This document shows positions 34,123 through 43,576 of a DNA stretch of 45,650 nucleotides, one piece after another. Each line of letters begins with the position of its first letter. Position 1 is the stretch's first letter. The translations under genes were made by a program, and so were the position numbers. Location: NCBI GenBank assembly GCA_035505375.1, contig DATJQV010000073.1:1-45650 (forward strand), read 5' to 3'. The notes beneath the pieces are model-generated. The model was not told the DNA's origin and did not search any database. It saw nothing but the letters and a program-made list of their open reading frames with translations. The DNA comes from a bacterium. GTDB taxonomy: Bacteria; Hydrothermota; Tepidihabitantia; Tepidihabitantales; Tepidihabitantaceae.

Positions 34123-34845
34123 TCACGGATACGGCAGCCGCCGTATCAAACCCTTGGCCTGGTTCAACTGCTCCTGGGCTCCCTGGCCGCTCAAGGCCTG
34201 TTCGGCAGCGCTCTGTACGTCAGGATTGGTGTCCTGTACCATCGAGGCGATTGCTTCCATGCCGCGCGCGTCTCCAATCTGGCGCAGGGCGAAGATCGCA
34301 TCCATCCGGACATCCGGGTCCCGGTCGCGCAGAAGCGACATGAGCGGGTCAACCGCGCTTCTTGTCCCAATCTTGCCGAGCGCCCGTGCCGCGCCCGACC
34401 TCACGACCGGCCGGGCCGAGCTCAGCAGGCCGACAAGCGGTTCGACTGAGAAGCTGCCGAGTCGGATGAGCGCCCGGGCCCCGGCATCCTGGACGTCTTC
34501 TATCTGCTCGTGATCGTAGAACTCAGCCAGCGGCTGACAGGCACGGCGGTCGCCGATAGCACCCAGACTGGTCGCGGCTTGCTTGCGTATGTCCGGCAGG
34601 GTGTCCTTCAGCAGTTCAACTATGGGCGGAACGGAAACCGTGTCCTTGGCCTCGGCCAGTGCCTGCATTGCGGCGATTCGCCTGGCCGGGTCCGGATCGC
34701 TCAGCGCCTGCCTCAACCGGGGCAGCTTCGCACCGCAGGCAAACAGGAGCAGGGCCGGAACGACCACCAAGACACCAAAACACCAGGATAAGGCCGTCCG
34801 AAGCACTCGACCGCCGGAACGCTTTGCCACTGGAACACTACTCAT
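34123..34845 (-). CDS. HEAT-repeat lipoprotein
   Basis: 240 residues. The signal peptide ends in a lipobox, LLLFAC (Cys37). About five HEAT repeats of the PBS-lyase type follow (LRQALSDPDPARRIAAMQAL, PDIRKQAATSLGAIGDRRA, RPVVRSGAARALGKIGTRSA, DPDVRMDAIFALRQIGDARG). Such repeats form a curved protein-binding surface, and no enzyme active site is seen. Part of the signal peptide (LSWCFGVLVVV) is encoded by a word repeat (34766-34790). It is the first gene of a likely two-gene unit with the downstream membrane protein. Confidence 0.8.
   Translation of the reverse strand: MSSVPVAKRSGGRVLRTALSWCFGVLVVVPALLLFACGAKLPRLRQALSDPDPARRIAAMQALAEAKDTVSVPPIVELLKDTLPDIRKQAATSLGAIGDRRACQPLAEFYDHEQIEDVQDAGARALIRLGSFSVEPLVGLLSSARPVVRSGAARALGKIGTRSAVDPLMSLLRDRDPDVRMDAIFALRQIGDARGMEAIASMVQDTNPDVQSAAEQALSGQGAQEQLNQAKGLIRRLPYP
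34766..34790. repeat. CCAAGACACCAAAACACCA word repeat in a signal-peptide coding region
   Basis: ACCAAGACACCAAAACACCA on the plus strand. The coding strand reads TGGTGTTTTGGTGTCTTGG and gives the hydrophobic residues CFGVLVV of the HEAT lipoprotein leader. Confidence 0.65.
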
Positions 34846-34903
34846 TCTGGCGGTAATGATAGCAGTGACGCAGTAGCGGTCAAACCGTGGTGCTTATGGC
34901 TTC

Positions 34904-36094
34904 GTGATTCGTCCTTTGACTTGGCTTTCGCCCGCTCTAGACTGTCGCCACTTGTTCAACGTCATCGTCACCGGCATCGCGAGTCTGCTCACCGACATCT
35001 CGACCGAGATGGTCTATCCGCTCATCCCGCTTTACCTCATGGCGCTCGGCGCTCCGCCGGCGATTCTCGGCGTCATCGAGGGCTTTGCCGAAAGCACGGC
35101 CTCGATTCTCAAAGTCTTCTCCGGCTGGTTCTCGGACAAGCTGCGCCGCCGCAAACCGGTTGCCATCGTTGGATATGCCGGTTCGACCATCGGCAAGGCC
35201 TTGCTCTACATCTCGCAGGGCTGGGGACTGGTCTTCGCCGGCCGCATGGTAGACCGGCTCGGCAAAGGTGTCCGGACCGCCCCGCGTGACGCCCTGATTG
35301 CCGATTCCGTACCCGAGGGCAAACGCGGCAAGGCATTCGGGCTGCACCGCGCCATGGACAGTCTCGGCGCTGCCGCCGGCGTCGCCCTCGCCATCTGGCT
35401 GGTGAACGCAGTGGGCCACAACCTGCTCCCCCACGACTATCAACGCATCTTCCTGATATCACTCATTCCGGCCGTGCTCGGAGTCGCCGCGCTCCTGTTC
35501 ATCCGCGAACATCGGAAGGAAACCGCGGCACGGAAGCTGCCCCGCATCTCATGGAAGGGCCTGCCAACCAAGCTGAAGTGGTTTCTGTTCGTGGTCACGC
35601 TCTTCGCGCTGGGCAACTCCTCCAACCAGTTCCTCATCCTCCGGGCAAAGAACCTTGGCCTTTCGGTGCTGGCAGCTCTTGCCGCCTACCTTTTATACAA
35701 CGTGGTCTACAGCATCCTCTCCTACCCGTTCGGCCACCTGTCCGACCGCATCGGCCGCAAGCGTCTGCTCGTTGCGGGCTACACCTTCTATGGGCTGGTC
35801 TACGTCGGCTTCGCCCTCGCTCGCAAGCCTGGCCTGGTCTGGCTGCTGTTCGGTCTCTACGGCGTATTCAGCGCCCTGAACGAAGGCTTGGAAAAGGCCC
35901 TCGTCGCCGACGTCGCGCCCCCAGAGCAGCGCGGCACCTTTGTCGGCCTTCACTCGACCCTGACCGGAGTCGGGCTCCTGCCCGCGTCGCTGCTTGCCGG
36001 CGGGCTCTGGAGCCTGTTCGGCCCGTCTGCCCCGTTCTGGTTCGGCGGAGTGCTCGGGCTTCTGGCCGCCGTCGGACTCGCCATAGTACTCTAG
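34904..36094 (+). CDS. MFS transporter
   Basis: 396 residues with about 12 membrane segments in two halves. The A-type loop motif of major-facilitator proteins is seen after TM2 (GWFSDKLRRRKP) and again in the second half (GHLSDRIGRKRLL). It also has DRLGKGVRTAPRDALIAD and the ending FWFGGVLGLLAAVGLAIVL. The substrate cannot be told. The family resembles drug/metabolite-efflux-like MFS proteins of about 400 residues. The start is taken as GTG 34904; it could be further in (for instance at LFNVIVTGIASLLTDIS), as no ribosome-binding site is obvious. Divergent from the HEAT lipoprotein. Confidence 0.85.
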   Translation: MIRPLTWLSPALDCRHLFNVIVTGIASLLTDISTEMVYPLIPLYLMALGAPPAILGVIEGFAESTASILKVFSGWFSDKLRRRKPVAIVGYAGSTIGKALLYISQGWGLVFAGRMVDRLGKGVRTAPRDALIADSVPEGKRGKAFGLHRAMDSLGAAAGVALAIWLVNAVGHNLLPHDYQRIFLISLIPAVLGVAALLFIREHRKETAARKLPRISWKGLPTKLKWFLFVVTLFALGNSSNQFLILRAKNLGLSVLAALAAYLLYNVVYSILSYPFGHLSDRIGRKRLLVAGYTFYGLVYVGFALARKPGLVWLLFGLYGVFSALNEGLEKALVADVAPPEQRGTFVGLHSTLTGVGLLPASLLAGGLWSLFGPSAPFWFGGVLGLLAAVGLAIVL

Positions 36095-36101
36095 CATCAA
36101 C

Positions 36102-36129
36102 TTGACAATCGGATGGCCCTGCCGATAAT
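36102..36129 (+). promoter_or_regulatory. Probable sigma-70 promoter before the EIIA-ATPase gene
   Basis: TTGACA (36102-36107), 16-base spacer, GATAAT (36124-36129), pointing to the ATPase gene at 36302. No gene is seen in 36095-36301. Confidence 0.5.
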
Positions 36130-36301
36130 TACCGCCACATTCCATGGCCGCCGGCAAATAGACTCCCAACAACGACATGCGCAGGCTACTACTTAAGTAT
36201 TGTCGCCAATTTGACTTAGCAATCGTCTACTCTCCTCTGGCGCCCCACCTCATGGCGGAAGCCGGCAGGCAGACCAGGCTGTAGATCCCGGCAACAGGAA
36301 C

Positions 36302-39300
36302 ATGAACCTATCCAGCCTGCTCAGCCCTTCTTTGCTCAGCGCCGACATCCGGTCGCAGACTGCACGAGAAGCAATTGCCGAAATCGTCGCCATCGCCTGC
36401 GCCCGCAGGAAGGTCGGAAACGATCAGGTAATCCTCGACGCACTGCTCAAGCGCGAGGCCCAATCATCCACGGCATTAGGCGGCGGCATCGCTTTTCCCC
36501 ACGCGCGAGTTGAGAACCTGGATGAGCCGCTGGTCTTCCTCGGCGTTTCCCGCGATGGCATCGACTTCGGGGCCAGGGACGGCGGCAAGGTCCATGTGGT
36601 TTTCCTCTTTGTCACGCCGCTGGCCGAATCCGAACTCCACCTGAAGCTGCTCTCACGGGCCGCCGGCTTGTTCCAGCACCCGGAGTTCATGGCCAGGCTG
36701 ACCGCGGCCGGCACCCCGGATGAGATGTTCCGAGTCCTCAAGATCGAAGAGGAAGGCAAGGCCCGCAGCTTCCGCCTGCTGACCAAGGACGAGGTCTACG
36801 CGGAAATCGGGACTACGGACTCGGGCCTGGCCGAAGCCGAAGTCCAGACCCGCCTCCACCACTACGGCCCCAACCGCCTGAAGAAGATCCGGCGGACCCC
36901 GCTGATAACCCGCTTCCTGCGGAACTTCACCAACCTGCTCGCCATCCTGATGTGGGTCGGCAGCCTGCTGGCGTTTCTTGTCCAGATGCCCCAGGTCGGC
37001 TGGGCGATCATCGCGGTCATCATCATCAATGCCCTGTTCAGCTTCTGGCAGGAATTCAAGGCCGAGAAGGCCATCGACGCGCTGCGCAACCTCATCCCGT
37101 CGTACGCGCGGGTCATCCGTGACGGCCAGGAGAAACGGGTCTCCTCGTTCGACGTCGTGCCCGGCGACATCGCGGTGCTCGACGAGGGCGACAACATCCC
37201 GGCCGATGGCCGTTTGCTCGAGGCGCACGAACTGCGGGTGGATAACAGCGTCTTCTCCGGAGAATCACGTCCGGCGTACAAAATGTCGGAGCCGCTGCAG
37301 AACGGCGCCGGTTTCCTCTGGACCGAGATGCCCAACCTCGTGTTTGCCGGCACCAGCGTTGTGTCCGGGTCCGGTCGGTTTGTGGTATTTGCCACGGGCA
37401 TGAATACCGAGATCGGCGAGATTGCCAGCCTCACCCAGACCGTCAAAGAAGAACTGAGCCCGCTGCAGCGGGAGATAAACCGCCTGACCCGGGTCATCTC
37501 GATCCTGGCCGTGAGCATGGGTATGGTCTTCTTCCTGTTCGGCAAAGCCTTCACCGGCATGACATTCGCCGGCGCCGCCATCTTCGCCATCGGCATCATC
37601 CTCGGCAACGTGCCCGAGGGACTGCTGCCCACCGTCAGTCTGGCTCTCGCCATGGGCGTCCAGCGCATGGCCAAGCGTCACGCGCTCATCAAGAAGCTCT
37701 CATCGGTTGAGACCCTCGGCTGCACCTCGGTCATCTGCACGGACAAGACTGGCACCCTGACGACCAACCAGATAAGCGTCAGCCGCATCTGGCTCAATGG
37801 CAAGGTCATCGAAGTATGCGGCACCTCCTGCGAACCGGGCGCTGACTTTCGACACGAAGAGGAGTCGACCGACGCCGGCGCGTTTACTGCGGACGGCATG
37901 GACCTCATCCTCCGCACCGGCGTCCTCTGCAGCACGGCCAAGTTTGTCCCGCCGAGCGAGAAACAGAAGTACTGGAGCACCATCGGCGACCCGACCGAGG
38001 GCGCGCTCCTCGCCCTGGCCAACAAAGGCGGCATGGAAATCGACGCCGAACGGACTGCGAACCCCTACGTCAAACGCTTCTCCTTCGACTCGGTCCGCAA
38101 GCGCATGAGCTCGGTCCACCGGCTGGCCGACGGCTCGCTGCGGGCGTTCGTCAAAGGCGCCCCGCACGAACTGCTCGAACTCTGTACCCGAGTCATGCAG
38201 GGACGCACGTCGGCTGAGCTGACTCCCGGCCTGCGCAAGGAAATCGGTAAGCAGGCTGACGCGTTCGCGAGCGACGGGTTACGCGTCCTGGGCCTGGCCT
38301 GGCGCGACACGTCTGCGGCCGAGCTCGAAACTGCTTCGGGCGAGACGATGGAGCAGGGCCTTACCTTCATCGGTCTGACTGCCATGTCCGACCCGCCGCG
38401 GGCCGAGGTGCCGGGCGCGATCCAGTGCTGCCGCCGGGCCGGCATCCGCGTCGTGATGGTCACCGGCGACCACCCGGTCACCGCGCTCTCTATCGCCCGC
38501 CAGGTCGGCATCGTCACCACCAACCAGGCGACGGTCATCACCGGAACCGAACTGGCCGACCTGTCCGACGAAGCCCTGAAGAAACGGCTGCAGGACAAGG
38601 AAGTCGTGTTCGCCCGCGTCAACCCCGAGCACAAGCTCCGGGTCGTGAGCGCGTTCAAAGAACTCGGCCACATCGTCGCGGTGACCGGCGACGGTGTCAA
38701 CGACGCACCGGCGCTCAAACGCGCCGACATCGGCGTGGCCATGGGAGTGCGCGGCACCGACGTGGCGCGCGAGGCGGCCGAGATGATTCTCACCGACGAC
38801 AACTTCGCCAGCATCGTCGCCGCGGTCGAAGAAGGCCGGGCCGTGTTCGAAAACATCAAGAAGTTCATCACCTACATCTTCGCCCACCTCGTGCCCGAGG
38901 CGGTGCCCTTCATCTTCTACGTCCTGATGAAACTGCCCGCGCCGATTACCGCGATGCAGATCCTCGCCATCGACCTCGGCACTGAGACCCTGCCCGCCCT
39001 CGCGCTCGGCATCGAGAAACCCGAAGCCGGTATCATGGACCGCCCGCCGCGGCCGCGCAAGAAGGGCATCATCGACGGCACCGTCCTCTTCCGCGGCTAC
39101 GTATTCCTCGGCCTGCTTAACACCGTCGCGGTCATGGCCGCCTACTTCATCACGCTCATTGCCGGCGGCTGGAGCTTCTCACTCCGGGGCGCGGCCCGCA
39201 TCCTCGAACCGCACGAAACGATCTTTGCCAACCCGCTCCACCTCCAGGCCACGACCATGGTCTTCGCCGGCATCGTCGTCATGCAGCTCGCCAACGTCTT

Positions 39301-39640
39301 CGCCTGCCGCAGCGAACGCTACTCCTCCTTCAAACTCGGCTTCCTCAGCAACAAACTGATACTCCTGGGAATCGCCTTCGAGCTCCTCTTCACGGCGGTC
39401 CTCATCTACGTCCCCTTCTTCCAGCGCATCTTCAACACGACGGCCCTTGGCATCCACCAATGGGGCATGCTCTTCGGCTTCATGCTGGCCATCTTCCTGC
39501 TCGAAGAACTCCGCAAGCGCATCTTCGTGAAGCCGGACCGCCCGGCGCCGGCCCGGCTGCGGCCGGACCAAACGGTTTCTGTGGAACCTCTGGCGACCGT
39601 CACCAGTCCCCGAGCCGCTTCGATAGCACTGTCCCGCTAG
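36302..39640 (+). CDS. P2-type cation ATPase fused to an N-terminal PTS EIIA domain
   Basis: 1112 residues. Residues 1-150 are a PTS EIIA domain of the fructose/nitrogen type, with the phosphate-accepting His67 in TALGGGIAFPHARV. From about residue 155 there is a P2-type ATPase: actuator motif SVFSGES, TM4 ILGNVPEGLLPTVSLALAMG (NVPEGLL as in Na,K-ATPases), phosphorylation site ICTDKTGTLTTNQ (Asp481), nucleotide-binding RKRMSS, and hinge VAVTGDGVNDAPALKRADIG. TM5 keeps PE (HLVPEAVPF) and TM6 has IDLGTETLP, so two Na,K-ATPase ion ligands (Glu, Asp) are kept and one Asp is Glu. The ion is not certain (Na+, K+ or Ca2+). The kdp genes follow 16 bases later. The fusion suggests that phosphotransfer controls the pump. 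Confidence 0.9.
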   Translation: MNLSSLLSPSLLSADIRSQTAREAIAEIVAIACARRKVGNDQVILDALLKREAQSSTALGGGIAFPHARVENLDEPLVFLGVSRDGIDFGARDGGKVHVVFLFVTPLAESELHLKLLSRAAGLFQHPEFMARLTAAGTPDEMFRVLKIEEEGKARSFRLLTKDEVYAEIGTTDSGLAEAEVQTRLHHYGPNRLKKIRRTPLITRFLRNFTNLLAILMWVGSLLAFLVQMPQVGWAIIAVIIINALFSFWQEFKAEKAIDALRNLIPSYARVIRDGQEKRVSSFDVVPGDIAVLDEGDNIPADGRLLEAHELRVDNSVFSGESRPAYKMSEPLQNGAGFLWTEMPNLVFAGTSVVSGSGRFVVFATGMNTEIGEIASLTQTVKEELSPLQREINRLTRVISILAVSMGMVFFLFGKAFTGMTFAGAAIFAIGIILGNVPEGLLPTVSLALAMGVQRMAKRHALIKKLSSVETLGCTSVICTDKTGTLTTNQISVSRIWLNGKVIEVCGTSCEPGADFRHEEESTDAGAFTADGMDLILRTGVLCSTAKFVPPSEKQKYWSTIGDPTEGALLALANKGGMEIDAERTANPYVKRFSFDSVRKRMSSVHRLADGSLRAFVKGAPHELLELCTRVMQGRTSAELTPGLRKEIGKQADAFASDGLRVLGLAWRDTSAAELETASGETMEQGLTFIGLTAMSDPPRAEVPGAIQCCRRAGIRVVMVTGDHPVTALSIARQVGIVTTNQATVITGTELADLSDEALKKRLQDKEVVFARVNPEHKLRVVSAFKELGHIVAVTGDGVNDAPALKRADIGVAMGVRGTDVAREAAEMILTDDNFASIVAAVEEGRAVFENIKKFITYIFAHLVPEAVPFIFYVLMKLPAPITAMQILAIDLGTETLPALALGIEKPEAGIMDRPPRPRKKGIIDGTVLFRGYVFLGLLNTVAVMAAYFITLIAGGWSFSLRGAARILEPHETIFANPLHLQATTMVFAGIVVMQLANVFACRSERYSSFKLGFLSNKLILLGIAFELLFTAVLIYVPFFQRIFNTTALGIHQWGMLFGFMLAIFLLEELRKRIFVKPDRPAPARLRPDQTVSVEPLATVTSPRAASIALSR

Positions 39641-39655
39641 ACGAAACCAGCGACA

Positions 39656-41356
39656 ATGTCACACGCGCTCTATGTCGGCGTCTGGCTTTCAGTCCTGGTT
39701 GGCCTGGCCGTCCCGCTTGGCCGGTACATGGCTCGAGTATTCGCGGGCGAGCGAGTCTTCCTGACCCGGGTCCTAAGGCCGCTTGAACGACTGGTGTATC
39801 GTGTCTGCGGCGTGGACGAGGCCCGCGAGATGACTGCCCGCGAGTACGGTACTTCCGTTGTCGTATTCACGCTAGCCGGCCTCATCGTGCTGTTCCTTCT
39901 GCAGGCGCTGCAGCGAATCCTGCCACTGAATCCCCAGGGCCTTGCCGCAGTCCATTGGCACACGGCCATCAACACCGCTATTTCCTTTGTCACCAATACC
40001 AACTGGCAGTCCTATGGCGGCGAGTACACGATGAGCTACCTGACCCAGATGTTAGGGCTCGGGGTCCAGAACTTCGTTTCCGCCGGTGTCGGCATTGCCG
40101 CCTTCCTTGCCATGTTGCGTGGTTTCACCCGGAAGGAAACGGGGACCATCGGCAACTTCTGGGTGGATACGACCCGCAGCATTGTCTACGTCCTGCTGCC
40201 GCTCTCATTCGTCTTCGCGCTGTTTCTCGCCTCCCAGGGCGTAGTCCAGACTCTCCGGCCATCCGCGACCGTCCGGACTCTCGACGGTGCAGGCCAGACC
40301 ATCGCGGTCGGGCCGGCCGCCTCGCAGATTGCCATCAAGCAGCTCGGCTCGAACGGCGGCGGGTTCTTCAACGCCAACTCCGCGCACCCGTTTGAGAACC
40401 CGAACTGGCTCTCGAACTTCCTCGAACTGCTGGCAATCCTGCTGATACCGGTGGCTCTCGTCTTCACGCTCGGACAGATGCTCGGGAACCCGAAACAGGG
40501 ACGCGCACTCTTCTATGCGATGACGGTCCTTTTCCTGCTCGGGCTCGGCATCGCGCTCGCCTCCGAACTCGCGGGCAACCCGGCCCTGCGGCACCTCGGG
40601 GTCGAGAACGGTCCCAACCTCGCGGGCAAGGAAACCCGGTTCGGTGTAGTCAATTCCGTACTCTGGGGCCAGTCTACTACCTGCACTTCAAACGGCTCGG
40701 TCAACAGCATGCACGACGCCGCTTCGCCGCTGACCGGCCTCGTTTACATGTTCAACATGGGCATCGGCGAGGCCATTTTCGGCGGAGTCGGAGTCGGCCT
40801 GATGACCATGCTCTTCTATGTCATCCTCACCATGTTCATCGCCGGCCTGATGATCGGCCGGACTCCTGAGTTCCTCGGCAAGAAGCTCGGCCCGTTCGAG
40901 ATGGTGATGGCCGTCATCGGCGTGCTCCTGCCGCCGGCGGTCATGCTCCTCGGCGCAGCACTGGCCGTCCTCCTGCCTTCGGCACGGGCCAGTCTTGCCA
41001 ATCCATCGGCCCACGGCCTTTCTGAGATAATCTATGCGTATCTATCCGCTGCCGGGAACAACGGGTCCGCGTTTGCCGGCTTGAACGCCGACACGCCGTT
41101 CTACAACCTGACACTCGGGCTGGCGATGCTGGCCGGTAGGTTTGCGACAATCCTGCCCGGCCTGGCCATTGCCGGGGCTCTTGCCCGCAAGAAGCGCGTG
41201 CCATCAAGCATCGCCACGTTCCCAACGACCGGCGTTCTCTTCGTCGTCATGCTGGTCGCCGTCATTATCATCGTCGGTGCACTGACGTACTTCCCGGTGT
41301 TCACGCTCGGGCCAATCCTCGAACACGTAACGTTGACCGGAGGCGGCGCGTTCTAG
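39656..41356 (+). CDS. kdpA: K+-transporting ATPase subunit KdpA
   Basis: 566 residues (E. coli 557), the channel-like K+-binding subunit. Selectivity-loop motifs are present: VTNTNWQSYGGEYTMSYLTQ, KQLGSNGGGFFNANSAHPFE, CTSNGSVNSMHDAASPLTG and NNGSAFAGLNADTPFYN. About ten membrane segments, including FIAGLMIGRTPEFLGKKLG. Together with KdpB and KdpC it takes up K+ at low external concentration. It follows the EIIA-ATPase gene by 15 bases and precedes kdpB by 9; no kdpF fits between. Weak ribosome-binding site, so translation may be coupled. Confidence 0.96.
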   Translation: MSHALYVGVWLSVLVGLAVPLGRYMARVFAGERVFLTRVLRPLERLVYRVCGVDEAREMTAREYGTSVVVFTLAGLIVLFLLQALQRILPLNPQGLAAVHWHTAINTAISFVTNTNWQSYGGEYTMSYLTQMLGLGVQNFVSAGVGIAAFLAMLRGFTRKETGTIGNFWVDTTRSIVYVLLPLSFVFALFLASQGVVQTLRPSATVRTLDGAGQTIAVGPAASQIAIKQLGSNGGGFFNANSAHPFENPNWLSNFLELLAILLIPVALVFTLGQMLGNPKQGRALFYAMTVLFLLGLGIALASELAGNPALRHLGVENGPNLAGKETRFGVVNSVLWGQSTTCTSNGSVNSMHDAASPLTGLVYMFNMGIGEAIFGGVGVGLMTMLFYVILTMFIAGLMIGRTPEFLGKKLGPFEMVMAVIGVLLPPAVMLLGAALAVLLPSARASLANPSAHGLSEIIYAYLSAAGNNGSAFAGLNADTPFYNLTLGLAMLAGRFATILPGLAIAGALARKKRVPSSIATFPTTGVLFVVMLVAVIIIVGALTYFPVFTLGPILEHVTLTGGGAF

Positions 41357-41365
41357 CCGAGTAAC

Positions 41366-43576
41366 ATGGACCACCGTCCCGCGACGCTCATCGCGCCCCG
41401 GCTCCTGCTGCGCGCCCTGACCCAGTCCCTGCATAAGCTGAACCCGATCTCGCTCTGGCGCAACCCGGTGATGCTCGCGGTTGAACTCGGAGCGCTGGTC
41501 ACCACGGTCTTCATCGGAATCGATGCCGCCCGCGGTAGCGGTGTCGGCTTTGTCCTGCAGGTCAGTATCTGGCTCTGGTTCACCGTCATCTTCGCCAACT
41601 TCGCCGAAGCCCTGGCCGAGGCGCAGGGCACTGCCCGAGCCGAGTCCCTGCGCAAGTCACGACACGACCTCATAGCCCAGGTCATGCGCGATGACGGCAG
41701 TACTGAGCCGGTCCCGGCGACCAAGCTCCGCAAGGACGACGTGATTCTCCTCAAGGACGGCGAGGTGATTTCCGGCGACGGCGAGGTCATCGAAGGCACG
41801 TCACTCGTGGACGAATCGGCCATCACCGGCGAATCGGCCCCGGTCATTCGTGAGGCGGGCGGCGACCGCAGCGGCGTCACCGGCGGCTCCCGAGTCCTTT
41901 CCGGCACCATCAAGGTGAGAATCACCGCCAATCCCGGGGAGACCTTCCTCGACAACATGATAAAGATGGTCGAGAGCGCGCGCCGCCACAAGACCCCGAA
42001 CGAGATTGCCCTCGAAATCATGCTTATCGGGCTCACCGTCCTGTTCATCGTGGTCGTCGTGACCCTGCCTGCCTTTGCCGCTTACATGGGAGTCAGCACC
42101 ACGGTCCCGATACTCATCTCGCTCCTCGTCTGCCTGATGCCCACGACCATCGGCGGGTTGCTGCCTGCCATCGGCATCGCCGGTACGGACCGCCTGCTCC
42201 AGCACAACATCATCGCCCTGAGCGGCCGGGCAATCGAGGCCGCGGGCGACGTGGACGTGGTCCTGCTCGACAAGACCGGGACGATCACGCTCGGAAACCG
42301 CATGGCGACCGAGCTGATTCCCGCGACCGGCGTGACGCGCGAGGAGACAATCGAGGCCGCCCTGCTCTCCTCCCTGTCGGACGAGACCCCGGAAGGCCGC
42401 AGCATCGTGGTCCTGAGCAAGAACGAACTCGGCATCAAAGGCCGCGACATCCGCGCGCCCGAAGGCGCTTCGTTCGTCCCGTTCTCGGCCCAGACCCGGA
42501 TGAGCGGAATCGACATCCCAGAATCGCCAAACGCCAATCGCCAATCGCCGAACTCCGAAGTCCGGAGTTCCCGGTTGGACAGCTCGGCGTTCGGCGTTCG
42601 CAGTTCGCAGTTTCCGCCGCGTCGTATTCGTAAGGGCTCGGTGGACGCGGTGCGCGCCTGGGTCGAAGCCGCCGGCGGCACGTTCTCCGAAGACCTCAAA
42701 CACAAGGTCGACGCGCTCGCCGCACAGGGCGACACGCCACTAGTCATCGCCGAAGTCAGGACTCCAGGATTCAAGGATTCCAGGGGTCCAGTTCCGGACA
42801 CTGGAATCCTCGACCCCTCGACTCCTCGACCCCTTCCTCGTCTTCTAGGCATCATCCGCCTCAAGGACGTGTTGAAGCAAGGCATCAAGGCGCGGCTCTC
42901 CCAACTCCGCCAGCTCGGAATCAAGTCGGTGATGATTACCGGCGACAACCCACTCACGGCCGCCTCCATTGCGGCTGAGGCCGGACTCGACGACTTCGTG
43001 GCCCAGGCAAGACCTGAGGCCAAGCTGGAGCTGATTCGGAAATACCAGTCCGACGGCCACCTGCTGGCGATGATCGGTGACGGTACCAACGACGCTCCTG
43101 CCCTTGCCCAGGCCGACGTCGCGGTCGCAATGAACGCAGGAACCCAGGCCGCGCGCGAAGCGGCCAACATGATTGACCTCGACTCCAACCCGACCAAGCT
43201 CCTCGACATCGTCGAAGTGGGCAAACAGATACTCATCACGCGCGGCGCGCTGACTACGTTCTCTATTGCCAATGACGTATCCAAGTACTTCGCCATCGTC
43301 CCGGCAATCTTTGTCGCAGTCTATCCTCGGCTCGGGTTCCTCAATGTCATGCACCTTACCAACCCGTCGAGCGCGGTCCTCGCCGCGGTCGTATTTAACG
43401 CCATCATCATCCCGATGCTGATACCGATAGCCTTGCGCGGGGTCAGGTTCCGAACGACATCGGCCTCGGCCCTGCTCCGACTCAACCTGCTGGTCTATGG
43501 CGTCGGCGGACTGCTGCTCCCGTTCCTCGGCATCAAACTCCTCGACCTGCTGCTGGTCTGGCTCCATCTCGCATGA
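41366..43576 (+). CDS. kdpB: K+-transporting ATPase subunit KdpB, with two inserted peptides
   Basis: 736 residues against 682 in E. coli. This is the P1A-type ATPase subunit. Actuator [19 protein letters not shown]4 [20 protein letters not shown], phosphorylation site [13 protein letters not shown], nucleotide domain [11 protein letters not shown] and [12 protein letters not shown], hinge [20 protein letters not shown], and C-terminal TMs are all intact. The extra 54 residues are two insertions: one between GIDI and [10 protein letters not shown] (about 35 residues, 42517-42620) and one before [11 protein letters not shown] (about 27 residues, 42756-42846). Both are coded by palindromic word repeats and lie in the nucleotide-binding domain on loops. 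The stop overlaps the kdpC ATG (ATGA). Confidence 0.95.
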   Translation: MDHRPATLIAPRLLLRALTQSLHKLNPISLWRNPVMLAVELGALVTTVFIGIDAARGSGVGFVLQVSIWLWFTVIFANFAEALAEAQGTARAESLRKSRHDLIAQVMRDDGSTEPVPATKLRKDDVILLKDGEVISGDGEVIEGTSLVDESAITGESAPVIREAGGDRSGVTGGSRVLSGTIKVRITANPGETFLDNMIKMVESARRHKTPNEIALEIMLIGLTVLFIVVVVTLPAFAAYMGVSTTVPILISLLVCLMPTTIGGLLPAIGIAGTDRLLQHNIIALSGRAIEAAGDVDVVLLDKTGTITLGNRMATELIPATGVTREETIEAALLSSLSDETPEGRSIVVLSKNELGIKGRDIRAPEGASFVPFSAQTRMSGIDIPESPNANRQSPNSEVRSSRLDSSAFGVRSSQFPPRRIRKGSVDAVRAWVEAAGGTFSEDLKHKVDALAAQGDTPLVIAEVRTPGFKDSRGPVPDTGILDPSTPRPLPRLLGIIRLKDVLKQGIKARLSQLRQLGIKSVMITGDNPLTAASIAAEAGLDDFVAQARPEAKLELIRKYQSDGHLLAMIGDGTNDAPALAQADVAVAMNAGTQAAREAANMIDLDSNPTKLLDIVEVGKQILITRGALTTFSIANDVSKYFAIVPAIFVAVYPRLGFLNVMHLTNPSSAVLAAVVFNAIIIPMLIPIALRGVRFRTTSASALLRLNLLVYGVGGLLLPFLGIKLLDLLLVWLHLA
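42517..42620. repeat. CGCCAATCGCC word hairpin inside kdpB
   Basis: CGCCAATCGCCAATCGCCGA and the complement side CTCGGCGTTCGGCGTTCG, around a small palindrome AACTCCGAAGTCCGGAGTT. In frame. Confidence 0.8.
42756..42846. repeat. GGATTCCAG word hairpin inside kdpB
   Basis: A perfect 9-bp inverted repeat GGATTCCAG (42775-42783) / CTGGAATCC (42801-42809), followed by CTCGACCCCTCGACTCC words. In frame. Confidence 0.8.

Noticed and set aside
36095-36301. tRNA or small RNA gene
   Set aside because: No cloverleaf or clear terminator found; only a promoter-like pair is visible.
39640-39656. A kdpF gene before kdpA
   Set aside because: Only 15 bases separate the two genes, too short for kdpF.
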